Of a stretch of DNA of 32,432 bases, positions 16,091-23,690 are shown one piece after another (positions within the stretch are counted from its first letter, which is position 1; every line of letters begins with the position of its first letter). The DNA comes from Hellea sp. GTDB taxonomy: Bacteria; Pseudomonadota; Alphaproteobacteria; Caulobacterales; Maricaulaceae. The stretch covers positions 28,451 through 60,882 of the forward strand of contig JABABK010000012.1 in the NCBI GenBank assembly GCA_014238285.1. The letters run 5' to 3'. The notes beneath the pieces were generated by a model, which saw nothing but the letters and a program-made list of their open reading frames with translations, had not been told where the DNA came from and searched no databases. A program made the position numbers and the translations under genes.

Positions 16091-16762
16091 GTGTGGGATA
16101 TACTAGAGAATTATTATCCCGCAATTGTTAATGGCGCGCTTGTCACTCTGAAATTATCGATATCCGCATGGATCGTGGGGTTGACCGTCGGTTTTATTTT
16201 AGGGGCCGGAGCGTATTATTCTAAGTTTCTTAGAGTTTTATTGCACATTACTTCATTTCTAGCGTTAAGCGTACCTTTGATCGTTTTGCTGTATTGGGCT
16301 CATTTTCCGTTACAAGAGTTATTGGGCATTGTTGTTGACCCATTTATTACAGCAGCAATTCTGCTGAGTATATTGAACGCGTTAGCCGTTGCCGAAATAT
16401 GGCTTGGTGCGTTGAATAGATATGGCCAAGATTACGTCTTGGTCGCGAGAATGTCTGGGCTTTCAGGCTGGCAATCCCTTCGGTTCATCCACTTGCCCCT
16501 TGCCTTTAGGAATGCATTACCAATGCTTGTTGCAACGCAAGTTGCCATTATGCAGCTTACGTTATTTTCGAGTCTGATATCCGTCAACGAGTTGTTTAGA
16601 GTGGCACAGAGGATAAATTCAGAAGTTTACAAACCAATAGAAATATATTCCGCACTTGGCCTTGTGTTTCTTTTACTCAGCGGGCCACTATATTTTCTAG
16701 CGTATAAATTAAGACAAAAATACGTTCAGGATTTTAACATATTGAATCGATCAGCAAGATGA
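16091..16762 (+). CDS. ABC importer permease (polar amino acid / HisM-GlnP type)
   Basis: 223 aa inner-membrane permease with about five hydrophobic segments. It has the cytoplasmic EAA-loop signature in ARMSGLSGWQSLRFIHLPLA (about 138-157), which contacts the ATPase. The N-terminus NGALVTLKLSISAW (14-27) is typical of the HisM/GlnP subfamily. The start is GTG, 12 bases after the binding-protein stop; no ATG lies nearby. Only one permease gene is present, so a homodimer is likely. The last four bases overlap the ATPase gene. Confidence 0.85.
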   Translation: MWDILENYYPAIVNGALVTLKLSISAWIVGLTVGFILGAGAYYSKFLRVLLHITSFLALSVPLIVLLYWAHFPLQELLGIVVDPFITAAILLSILNALAVAEIWLGALNRYGQDYVLVARMSGLSGWQSLRFIHLPLAFRNALPMLVATQVAIMQLTLFSSLISVNELFRVAQRINSEVYKPIEIYSALGLVFLLLSGPLYFLAYKLRQKYVQDFNILNRSAR

Positions 16763-17511
16763 GTTCGCCTAACACTGAAACTGGTTTTGTTGCCGAGAAC
16801 ATTCGAATTCAAAAGAACGAATTTTCTGCCCACTATGACAGGTTTGAAATCAAGCCGGGAAAAATATCGGTAATAATCGGACCAAGTGGCGGTGGAAAAA
16901 CTACGCTCTTACGCCAATGTGCGCTGGTTGATAGTCCTGCACACGGAAGTATTTCAATAAATGGAACCACCTATTGGGAGCAAGGCAAAGCTTTGCAAAG
17001 TCGAAAGCTACTTTGGTCAAAATTGGCAGTCGTGTTTCAGGAATTTTATCTCTGGCCGCATCTCACCGCAATAGAAAATGCTGTGCTTCCACTAAGTGTC
17101 AATCAACAAAACTGCGATGAAGTTGATGATTTGTTTGAACAATTAAACATATCAAATATTAAGAATAAATCCGTGATAGAATTGAGCGTCGGCCAAAGGC
17201 AAAGAGTCGCCATTGCAAGGGCGCTTGCACAAAAACCAGCATATTTACTATTTGATGAAATAACGTCGTCGTTAGACAATGAGCAGGTTCACTTTCTGGT
17301 TAAGATTATTGAATCTAAACTATCAGAAGGTATTGGCATAGGCTTGATCACTCATCACCTTGCAATGGCTCGTCATTTTCTAAAATCTGACATAGAAAAT
17401 AACTTCGTCTTTATTGATCATGGAAGGATAACCTCAAGAGGAACCTTCAAAGAATATAATTCGCCAAATTCCACAAGACTGAAATCTTTTTTCAGCGACC
17501 AATATAAGTGA
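16759..17511 (+). CDS. ABC importer ATP-binding protein
   Basis: A 250-aa ABC ATPase with every core motif: Walker A GPSGGGKTTLL (41-51), Q-loop VVFQEFYLWPH, signature LSVGQRQRVAIARALA, Walker B YLLFDEITSSLD and H-loop LITHH. It energises the permease encoded just before; the genes overlap by four bases (ATGA), a sign of translational coupling. The Walker A third glycine (GGGKTT) is a small deviation. The C-terminus ends shortly after DHGRITSRGTF, with no regulatory extension. The protein is complete. Confidence 0.88.
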   Translation: MSSPNTETGFVAENIRIQKNEFSAHYDRFEIKPGKISVIIGPSGGGKTTLLRQCALVDSPAHGSISINGTTYWEQGKALQSRKLLWSKLAVVFQEFYLWPHLTAIENAVLPLSVNQQNCDEVDDLFEQLNISNIKNKSVIELSVGQRQRVAIARALAQKPAYLLFDEITSSLDNEQVHFLVKIIESKLSEGIGIGLITHHLAMARHFLKSDIENNFVFIDHGRITSRGTFKEYNSPNSTRLKSFFSDQYK

Positions 17512-17518
17512 GAAAACA

Positions 17519-18304
17519 ATGAGCTTTTTTTATGCAAAAGAATCAGCCCACAATTATGACTCGCAAGTAGAAATGACGTCAGAACATTATGTTTTAGCTC
17601 ATCAAACATTATCCAAATTGATAGAGCTAAACTTTAGTGGCCCCGGTGTTTGCAATTTAACGGATTTAGGGTCGGGAACCGGCGCAGTATTTTTTCACCT
17701 AATTAATAAGTACGAGCAAATTAATATGAAGGCTTTCGATATAAGCTCTGAAATGCTCGGAATATTTAAACAAAAAATAGAAGAGGCTGGATTAGAAAGT
17801 TCGAATACAAAAAAGGTATCATATGTTTTAGGCGATGTACGGAATACTCCGCTACTACGTAAAACGTTATCAAGAGTTGGCCAACTTGGCGTTACATCAG
17901 TAACGAGCGCTTTTATGCTTCATCATTTTCATCCTGTCGTAAAAATGCAAATTTATAAAGCGATCGCCGACAATTTAAATAAAGGTGAAAAATTTTTCCT
18001 CTTGGATCTATTTGATTATCATGACTCCGAATTTTCAAAGTTTGCACTCGATGTTGAGTTAGACTGGATTCGGAAAAATTTTAACGGAGTAGCAAGTGCT
18101 AATACTCAAGAAAAAGAAAGTATACTCGCGGAAAGAGATAAGTGGCTCAATCATCTAATTAGTGAAAATCAACTTGTCCCTATTGGTTGGCAAAAAGGTC
18201 AATCAAGCATCTCAGAAGAAGAGCTTCTAACCAACGCTGGCTTTTCGAAAGTCAATTGCTGTTTCAAGTATTTTCAAACTGCGATATTAGTCGGCGAAAA
18301 ATAA
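17519..18304 (+). CDS. Class I SAM-dependent methyltransferase in the importer operon
   Basis: 261 aa, cytosolic. The SAM-binding glycine motif is LTDLGSGTGAVFFHL (48-62), the acidic residue after strand 2 appears in KAFDISSEM, and YVLGDVRNTP (motif II area) follows. The AFMLHHFHPVVKMQIYKAI segment is the usual motif of small-molecule methyltransferases. It starts seven bases after the ATPase stop. The position suggests it methylates the imported compound or one made from it, but no substrate-defining motif is visible. Family secure, substrate unknown. Confidence 0.8.
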   Translation: MSFFYAKESAHNYDSQVEMTSEHYVLAHQTLSKLIELNFSGPGVCNLTDLGSGTGAVFFHLINKYEQINMKAFDISSEMLGIFKQKIEEAGLESSNTKKVSYVLGDVRNTPLLRKTLSRVGQLGVTSVTSAFMLHHFHPVVKMQIYKAIADNLNKGEKFFLLDLFDYHDSEFSKFALDVELDWIRKNFNGVASANTQEKESILAERDKWLNHLISENQLVPIGWQKGQSSISEEELLTNAGFSKVNCCFKYFQTAILVGEK

Positions 18305-18314
18305 GTACAAACCA

Positions 18315-19673
18315 ATGAAGCTCCAAGAAAAAATAAATTTTTCCAAACTGATACGAGAAGCGCGAGGCGATTCCCAACAAGAAATCGTTCAACAAATGAA
18401 TCTGAAGCTATCAACTGATGCAGTTAAAGCATTGTGTAGAGGCTTAGGAATATTAGTGACCAGCTTTGCATTTCGGAATACCTTGAATCGACAAACGATT
18501 TTTTTTGAAGAAGGAAAAGACCCTGAGACATATAGAACAAAATATATTTCTGACGGATCATCGATGGAATTTCACGATGAATTGATTCATCAAGTTTTTG
18601 TCGATCTACGAAGTATACACGTAAACAAAAATGAAACCTACTGCATAAATGGAAAAGAATCTAGATTTCTTCATGATTTTATTGCCCATCTTCCACTATC
18701 AGAAGATTCCTCAAATGGAGTAGAAAACCGTTCAAAACTTAAGGCTGAGAAAGTGTTTCGTGATGAATACCATGTTCACTATTGTTCGATAGGTGAAATG
18801 GTAACTTATCAACTGGTTTGGCGTTTACTTTGTTTTATCCGTGATTTAGGCTTTCAGAATGAGTCTCTTCAAGACATAGATTTACATAATTTGATTAACA
18901 ATAAACGGACCTCACCCTTAAAATGGGAATGGCTTGGTGAGGAAATGTATACGCGGGAATTTTGCTCCAACAACGAAATTCGTGGGCGCGTAAAGAAGTT
19001 TCTATCAAACAATCCTGCTACTAATCAGACTTGGAAAGACGAATTGGCGTTTATTGGCCTCGGGGAAGAAGGTTGGGGTTGGGAGCCAATGCGTTTGTTT
19101 TTACAAAAAGCGTTTTCATTAGAGGTTTCTTCTTTAAACTCCGATGAAATACCAGTTTTTATAATGAACCATATAAGTATATTTTTGAATTTTCTTCATA
19201 TAGAAACCAATGAGTTGAATGTTTCACAAACAATTTATCACTTGGAAAGATATAGCAGATTTCCGATTTTAGCATTTTATTTTTGGTCTCTAGTTGATAG
19301 TGCTCCGCGGTCTTTTTGCGCCAGTCCTGTTTGGTATTCACAATTTCACAATGATATTCATCATGACGGTAGTACCCGGATCCTAGGGATTTCAGTTAGC
19401 TCCCTTAAACCGATGACAAACCTAGATTTTACAATTCCACAAAATAAGAAATGGATCGAGCAATTTGCAACACAAGTTCACCCAAGTGATTTATTTGAAT
19501 TCCTAAGAAGCCTTGCTCTGCCACTCGTTGAAGGTGGGCTTTATCAAGAAACCTATAAATACTCTAAATCAAACGAAATTCTACGAGATATAATTGAGGA
19601 AAAAAAACATATATTAGATAGCCAATCCGAAGATTCTAAACTACAAGTTATATTAAATAAAATAAATGATTGA
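18315..19673 (+). CDS. Uncharacterised 452-aa protein
   Basis: I do not recognise this protein. It is soluble, without signal peptide, rich in His and aromatic residues. Notable clusters are EYHVHYCSIGEM (151-162) and SQFHNDIHHDGSTRILGIS (342-360); several His/Asp residues in the second could bind metal or act as an active site, resembling iron- or zinc-dependent enzymes only superficially. Other islands are LIHQVFVDLRSIHVNKNETY (90-109) and GLGEEGWGWEPMRLF (248-262). It starts ten bases after the methyltransferase stop and ends eight bases before the ATPase start, so it belongs to the operon and may be the functional partner of the ATPase. Unknown function; the intact frame argues for selection. 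Confidence 0.65.
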   Translation: MKLQEKINFSKLIREARGDSQQEIVQQMNLKLSTDAVKALCRGLGILVTSFAFRNTLNRQTIFFEEGKDPETYRTKYISDGSSMEFHDELIHQVFVDLRSIHVNKNETYCINGKESRFLHDFIAHLPLSEDSSNGVENRSKLKAEKVFRDEYHVHYCSIGEMVTYQLVWRLLCFIRDLGFQNESLQDIDLHNLINNKRTSPLKWEWLGEEMYTREFCSNNEIRGRVKKFLSNNPATNQTWKDELAFIGLGEEGWGWEPMRLFLQKAFSLEVSSLNSDEIPVFIMNHISIFLNFLHIETNELNVSQTIYHLERYSRFPILAFYFWSLVDSAPRSFCASPVWYSQFHNDIHHDGSTRILGISVSSLKPMTNLDFTIPQNKKWIEQFATQVHPSDLFEFLRSLALPLVEGGLYQETYKYSKSNEILRDIIEEKKHILDSQSEDSKLQVILNKIND

Positions 19674-19681
19674 GGGGCAAC

Positions 19682-21052
19682 ATGGGGTATTGGTTAAGAT
19701 TAGGGTATTCAGATAATCCGTTTGACACCCAACCGTTAGATATTGGCTCGGCTAAAGACAACGTTTTTTTTGGCCGCGAGAAAAATGTTGCCAAATTCCT
19801 TAGTATGATGAATGGAAAAACTAAAAATTTAATATGTATTGGGGGGCTTTCCGGAGTAGGGAAAACGACCTTTTTTAATTATATTCAAGGAATTTTAAAC
19901 GATGTGTCTAGTAGCCCAAGATTGCTACCTGATAGAGAACTCCCTTACATCGGCCCAAATGATACCGAACATGACGCAGCAAGAAAGATAGCCAACGGTA
20001 TTGTAAAAAACATTATTCATCATAACAATATTAATGTTCGGTCCGAATTACCAGATTGGTTGAAACAGCTAAATAGTTGGCTTGACGGAGAACCGGTAAA
20101 AAGCAGTAGTTACCAGTTAAAGGTAGCCGGTACAGGCGGCGGTAAATCTACTATCATAAGCAAAGTAGATATTAGAACTGTTACAACAGAGCAATGGAAA
20201 GAAATAATAAATAGTCTTATTCGTTTTGTCGTTCGTGATTGGAAATTTGACGGAGTATTAATTGCAGTCGATAATCTAGAGGAAGTTGATCTTAAAAAAT
20301 TGCAGGAGATATTCATGATTTTTCGAGATACAATATTTTCTATAGACCGATTGTCCTTGGTGTTTATTGGAAGCCCAACTATTTATGATGAACTCTCTAT
20401 TGAAAAGCCTAAGATAGCTGAACGAATTCAATCGCCCGCCGTCGTTATTCATCCTTTTACAGAAATAGAAGGAGTAAAATTGGTTAAGAAACGAGTCGAG
20501 CATTATGGCGGACCCGGTTCAATTTTACCAATCTCAGAACTCATGATTCGATTAATTTTTTCGAGCGCCGAAGGATTGCCTAGAGCTGCCTTTAAAGTTT
20601 TTAGCGAAATAATAGAGTACTTAGATTTCGAGTTAGAGGTAGCCCACCGAGATAAACTTGCAAAAGAAGCCTATTCAATGAGTGAGCAGGATATTCAAAC
20701 TGGTCTGAAAAGTAATTTTTCTAACCTTCTTGAAGATGGTGGCTTGCCCGATAGAATTGTAAGCAACGTTCTTTTAGCTGTTTCTATACAGCGTACTCTA
20801 CAAATGTTGTCGGCCTTGCCAGAAACGCCATTCAAAAGAGCCGACATAGATGAAGTTATCGATGGGCGATTATTAAGTTATAATACTGGCGCAGCGTCGA
20901 TACAATTTTATGATGAAATACAGCCCATAATTAGCAATAGCCAATCAACGATAGATTCTAAACGAGAACTGAGAAAATGGACCCAACTAATGCATAAATC
21001 GGCTAAATTTAGACGAAGGTATGCCAAAGAAATCGAAGACATAGAGTTGTAG
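19682..21052 (+). CDS. P-loop ATPase (AAA/STAND-like) partner of the 452-aa protein
   Basis: 456 aa from the ATG at 19682, chosen because GAGGGG sits seven bases before it; a TTG at 19670 is weaker. The N-terminus GYSDNPFDTQPLDIG and VFFGREKNVAKFL is the typical lead-in of AAA_16/Orc-like ATPases, followed by Walker A GGLSGVGKTTFF (54-65 from this start) and Walker B GVLIAVDNLEEVD (around 190-203). A second P-loop-like stretch AGTGGGKST (about 149-157) is odd and probably a beta-hairpin. The C-terminal half is helical. Such ATPases serve as NTP-driven switches in signalling, defence or assembly; nothing here identifies which. It closes the six-gene operon; no terminator follows immediately. 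Confidence 0.75.
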   Translation: MGYWLRLGYSDNPFDTQPLDIGSAKDNVFFGREKNVAKFLSMMNGKTKNLICIGGLSGVGKTTFFNYIQGILNDVSSSPRLLPDRELPYIGPNDTEHDAARKIANGIVKNIIHHNNINVRSELPDWLKQLNSWLDGEPVKSSSYQLKVAGTGGGKSTIISKVDIRTVTTEQWKEIINSLIRFVVRDWKFDGVLIAVDNLEEVDLKKLQEIFMIFRDTIFSIDRLSLVFIGSPTIYDELSIEKPKIAERIQSPAVVIHPFTEIEGVKLVKKRVEHYGGPGSILPISELMIRLIFSSAEGLPRAAFKVFSEIIEYLDFELEVAHRDKLAKEAYSMSEQDIQTGLKSNFSNLLEDGGLPDRIVSNVLLAVSIQRTLQMLSALPETPFKRADIDEVIDGRLLSYNTGAASIQFYDEIQPIISNSQSTIDSKRELRKWTQLMHKSAKFRRRYAKEIEDIEL

Positions 21053-21298
21053 ATATCACGTATGTTTAAGTGTTTAGTTTGAAATTTGGCAAAAAATATC
21101 GTTCATTTACTCAGTATTCCTTGATAAAAAGTTCAATGTGTGAACTCCCCATCTCTGAGGGAAAACCAGGCGTGCAACTTCAGGGTTTCACTTATTTGAG
21201 GGAAGGCATTTTTCGCCACCAACTCTACGGCTAAATCCGTGAAACCGGGCACAAATTTCTCACAACTTGGTGCTTACTTCGTGTCTCGGTATCTATAA
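21053..21298. other. Region after the six-gene operon with a possible coding remnant
   Basis: No intact gene is seen. On the minus strand 21133-21273 reads protein-like (GFTDLAVELVAKNAFPQI, then LKLHAWFSLRDGEFTH) without a stop, ending in TGA, but has no ATG. It may be a decayed tail of a gene or a repeated short ORF. Nothing else is recognised. Confidence 0.3.
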
Positions 21299-21302
21299 AA
21301 AC

Positions 21303-21335
21303 AAAAAAAGCCTCCGCTTTTGGCGGAGGTTTTTT
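21303..21335. terminator. Bidirectional rho-independent terminator
   Basis: A seven-base GC-rich stem, CCTCCGC / GCGGAGG with loop TTTTG, is flanked by a run of A on the left and T on the right. It therefore has terminator form on both strands and can end transcripts from the plus-strand operon and from the minus-strand 5S side. Confidence 0.8.
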
Positions 21336-21383
21336 CGTATTTGAGTGTATTCCGCCTGCGCGGGGATGAGTGGAGTTTAGGCA

Positions 21384-21415
21384 TAAAAAAGCCTCGCTTA
21401 ACAACGGGGCTTTTT
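21384..21415 (-). terminator. Terminator downstream of the 5S rRNA gene
   Basis: On the minus strand AAAAAGCCCCG, an eight-base loop and CGAGGCTTTTTT form a stem of seven pairs (one G-U) followed by a U-run. It lies about 90 bases past the 5S gene and would end its transcript. Confidence 0.75.
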
Positions 21416-21505
21416 GATATTTGATTATATATGGAGTTTAATAATGTAATTTTCACACCGTTCATTTCTTCGTTGAAGAATTGAACCTATTAGATTCTTG
21501 GGTAA

Positions 21506-21621
21506 ACCGGGCGGCGACCTACTCTCCCGTGCCTTAAGACAAAGTACCATCGGCGCAAAGTGGCTTAACGACCGAATTCGGAATGGGATCGGGTGGGTTC
21601 CTCCTGCCATAACCTCCCGAT
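21506..21621 (-). rRNA. rrf: 5S ribosomal RNA
   Basis: The minus strand carries the conserved 5S core GATCCCATTCCGAATTCGG, then a loop-E/helix IV region around GCGCCGATGGTACT, and ends GAGAGTAGGTCGCC. Its two ends (ATCGGGAGG and GCCGCCCGGTT) pair as helix I with one mismatch and a G-U, giving about 116 nt. A terminator follows at 21384-21415. No 23S gene precedes it: the integrase stop codon lies only 52 bases upstream. The short stretch between (with CTGCTGCGCACGC) may be leftover 23S-5S spacer. It may be an orphan copy or be transcribed from an integrase-side promoter. Confidence 0.9.
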
Positions 21622-21672
21622 CTTCTGAGCAAAACAGTGATGCCTTTTTAGCGTGCGCAGCAGAATGAACGT

Positions 21673-22854
21673 CTATCTCAATTTTGCAAGCACGTCTGCC
21701 CACCATTCGGCGATCTTAACCCGCTCATCCCAATAGAGGCTACGGTTATAGGCGCGGCGCGTGGCATTGCGGTCTAATCTTGCACAATAGACTTCAATAG
21801 CATCAGGATTCCAAAGGCCGCTTTCATTCGCAAGGGTGGAAAATGTTGATCGAAAGCCGTGAGGGGTAACTTCACTTTTCTTGAATCCCATACGGACAAG
21901 GGCTTGGTTCATCGTGTTTTCACTCATAGGCTTTTTTGAGCAAAGCTGTGATGGAAATAGCAGCGCTCCCCATCCAGTGAGCTCTCGCAATTCCGCAAGT
22001 AAGGCCAATGCATTATCCGGTAATGGGATGGCATGCGGCTTGCCCATTTTCATCCGGTTTGCGGGAAGTTGCCAAACGCGCTTTTCAAAATCAATTTCGT
22101 CCCATCGCGCCTTACGGACTTCGCCTGGGCGACAAGCAAATTGCATCAATAGTTTTAGGGCGATTACAGTTTCACGATGGCCAGTATAGGCTTCAATGGA
22201 CTTTAGCAGCTCAGCTAAAGTCTCTTTGTCGGTGATTGCCGCTCGGTGGGTGACTGTTGGTCTTATAAGGGCATCACGCAACGCATAGGTTGGATCGTTG
22301 TCTGTGATGCCACTAGCGACCGCATATCTAAAAACACCGCCAATGCGAGAGCGCATCCGGCTTGCCGTTTCATAGTGTTCGAGCTTTTCCCGCTTGCGGA
22401 GTGTCTTAAGGATCATCGGGGCGGTAATTGCCGTAATTGGTAGACGCCCGAAATCTCGCCGCGCATCCTCGAGTAACCACTTTAATTTGCTTAGTGTCGC
22501 AGGTGATCTGCCTTCTTTCGTTAGTTTTTCGACAAATCCATCGGCAATTTTGTTGAACGTGTGTTCGTACTGCCCCAGTTGTTCCGCTTTTTCTTCGCGT
22601 TTAATTTCGGCGGGGTTTTGGCCCTTTTTCAAGTTGGCTTTAGCTTCATCCCTTAGTTGGCGGGCATCTTTTAGGGAAACATCGGGGTAGGGGCCAAAGG
22701 ATAACTTCCCCTCTTTTCCATTATTTCTGTATTTCAAACGCCAGAGTTTCGAGCCTTTTGGTGTCACATAAATATAAAGACCGCCAAAGTCAGAGGCCTT
22801 GTAGGCCTTATCTCTGGGTTTTAGGGCCCTAATTTTTGCGTCGGTCAAAGCCAA
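21673..22854 (-). CDS. Tyrosine-type site-specific integrase (DUF4102 / P4-like)
   Basis: About 393 aa. The N-terminal DUF4102-type arm-binding domain starts ALTDAKIRALKPRDKAYK and has GGLYIYVTPKGSKLWRLKYR; the middle SAM-like core-binding domain spans about 100-200; the catalytic domain follows with box I QFACRPGEVRKARWDEID and box II HGFRSTFSTLANES. The usual LAH of box III reads YCARLDRN, so the histidine is Arg. The nucleophilic Tyr is in RRAYNRSLY, then the family tail AEWWADVL. I choose the TTG at 22854 because GGAGG sits eight bases before it and it gives the typical family N-terminus; the frame extends to another TTG at 22869. It lies beside tRNA-Thr, a usual att target for this family, and points away from it. 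Confidence 0.88.
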   Translation of the reverse strand: MALTDAKIRALKPRDKAYKASDFGGLYIYVTPKGSKLWRLKYRNNGKEGKLSFGPYPDVSLKDARQLRDEAKANLKKGQNPAEIKREEKAEQLGQYEHTFNKIADGFVEKLTKEGRSPATLSKLKWLLEDARRDFGRLPITAITAPMILKTLRKREKLEHYETASRMRSRIGGVFRYAVASGITDNDPTYALRDALIRPTVTHRAAITDKETLAELLKSIEAYTGHRETVIALKLLMQFACRPGEVRKARWDEIDFEKRVWQLPANRMKMGKPHAIPLPDNALALLAELRELTGWGALLFPSQLCSKKPMSENTMNQALVRMGFKKSEVTPHGFRSTFSTLANESGLWNPDAIEVYCARLDRNATRRAYNRSLYWDERVKIAEWWADVLAKLR

Positions 22855-23031
22855 GCAGGTTGCCTCCAAATGGGGGCCTTTGATTGGCCCTGCTCAATCT
22901 GCCCCCAAAAAAGCCCCCAATTTGACTGGATATGCCCCCATGTGGATGGACGTTGCTGGACATACGATACCGTTAAACCCCAGTTTTATCAAGGTTTATT
23001 GGATGTTATGGCGCTGTATTGGATAAGAAAA

Positions 23032-23107
23032 TGGTGCCCCCACACGGACTTGAACCGCGGACCCCCTGATTACAAATCAGGTGCTCTACCAGCTGAGCTA
23101 TAGGGGC
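23032..23107 (-). tRNA. tRNA-Thr (anticodon UGU)
   Basis: The minus strand folds as a full cloverleaf: acceptor GCCCCTA / TGGGGGC (one G-U), D-arm GCTC...GAGC, anticodon stem CCTGA / TCAGG with loop TTTGTAA giving anticodon TGT, T-arm CGCGG-TTCAAGT-CCGTG, discriminator A and an encoded CCA (23032-23034). It sits about 180 bases upstream of the integrase and is the likely attachment site of the element. No second copy of its 3' end was seen in the window. Confidence 0.95.
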
Positions 23108-23120
23108 ACTGATAGAATGA

Positions 23121-23145
23121 GCGCGCCAAGTACAAAACGGCGCGC
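23121..23145. other. GC-rich hairpin between tRNA-Thr and a DUF1761 gene
   Basis: GCGCGCC and GGCGCGC form a perfect seven-base stem with an 11-base loop (AAGTACAAAAC). It lies just upstream of the tRNA gene. There is no T-run, so its role (processing, partial termination or chance) is open. Confidence 0.35.
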
Positions 23146-23156
23146 CCTTTGGCAAG

Positions 23157-23188
23157 TGTAAAATGACCTCAAATTAGGTTATTTTACA
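23157..23188. terminator. Hairpin at the end of the first DUF1761 gene
   Basis: TGTAAAATGACCT pairs with AGGTTATTTTACA (13 pairs, one G-U) around a CAAATT loop, just after the stop codon of the minus-strand gene. The A/T-rich outer stem makes a plausible terminator. Confidence 0.5.
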
Positions 23189-23190
23189 AG

Positions 23191-23637
23191 TTATGTTGGA
23201 TCGATGGCATCTTTGCCTCTGAAAAAGCTCATAACTGCGCCGGCTAGGATAAAACCAATGAATACATAGGTGAAATCAATCATGAGTCCCTTTACAGGAT
23301 AACCTTCATGTAAAACGCTGTAACCCATAATCGGCAAGACCACTAAAGCCGCTATGATTGCGCAGATTTTTGCGCATGTGGCGAGCAGTGACGCGCCGGA
23401 TTGCTGCAAGACATAAGATAGGCCTATGGTTGATAGCAGGCTGAGTAAAAAGCCGCCAATTAATGATTTGGCCATACCCGTTTCTTGTAGTTTAGCTTCC
23501 GCCATTTCCTTGGTCATATTATTAACCTCTAGCCAGGCTTCATTCATGATGCCGCCATACCAAAGAGACCCAAAAAGCCACATGGCCAGGGCTCCGAGCA
23601 GTATTCCAAGTATATTTGTGCCGAATAATTTTGGCAT
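23191..23637 (-). CDS. DUF1761 membrane protein, copy 1
   Basis: A 148-aa small integral membrane protein of the DUF1761 family, with four hydrophobic segments (about 7-27, 58-77, 84-104 and 118-138) and the family's aromatic start WLFGSLWYGGIMNEAW (20-35). A GAGGGG ribosome-binding site lies eight bases before the ATG. The C-terminus FRGKDAIDPT is nearly the same as in the neighbouring paralogue (FRGKDAIDDV), so the pair arose by tandem duplication. The family's function is unknown. Confidence 0.85.
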   Translation of the reverse strand: MPKLFGTNILGILLGALAMWLFGSLWYGGIMNEAWLEVNNMTKEMAEAKLQETGMAKSLIGGFLLSLLSTIGLSYVLQQSGASLLATCAKICAIIAALVVLPIMGYSVLHEGYPVKGLMIDFTYVFIGFILAGAVMSFFRGKDAIDPT

Positions 23638-23690
23638 ATTATTCCCCTCTAATTTGAGTGAAGGTGCCGGTTTGTCGGCACCCTATATTA

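Noticed and set aside
19670-19681. TTG at 19670 as start of the P-loop ATPase
   Set aside because: The ATG at 19682 has a GAGGGG ribosome-binding site at normal spacing, so the extra four codons are unlikely.
23032-23060. Second copy of the tRNA-Thr 3' end as att site
   Set aside because: I looked for a repeat of this sequence elsewhere in the window and did not see one, so no island boundary is claimed.
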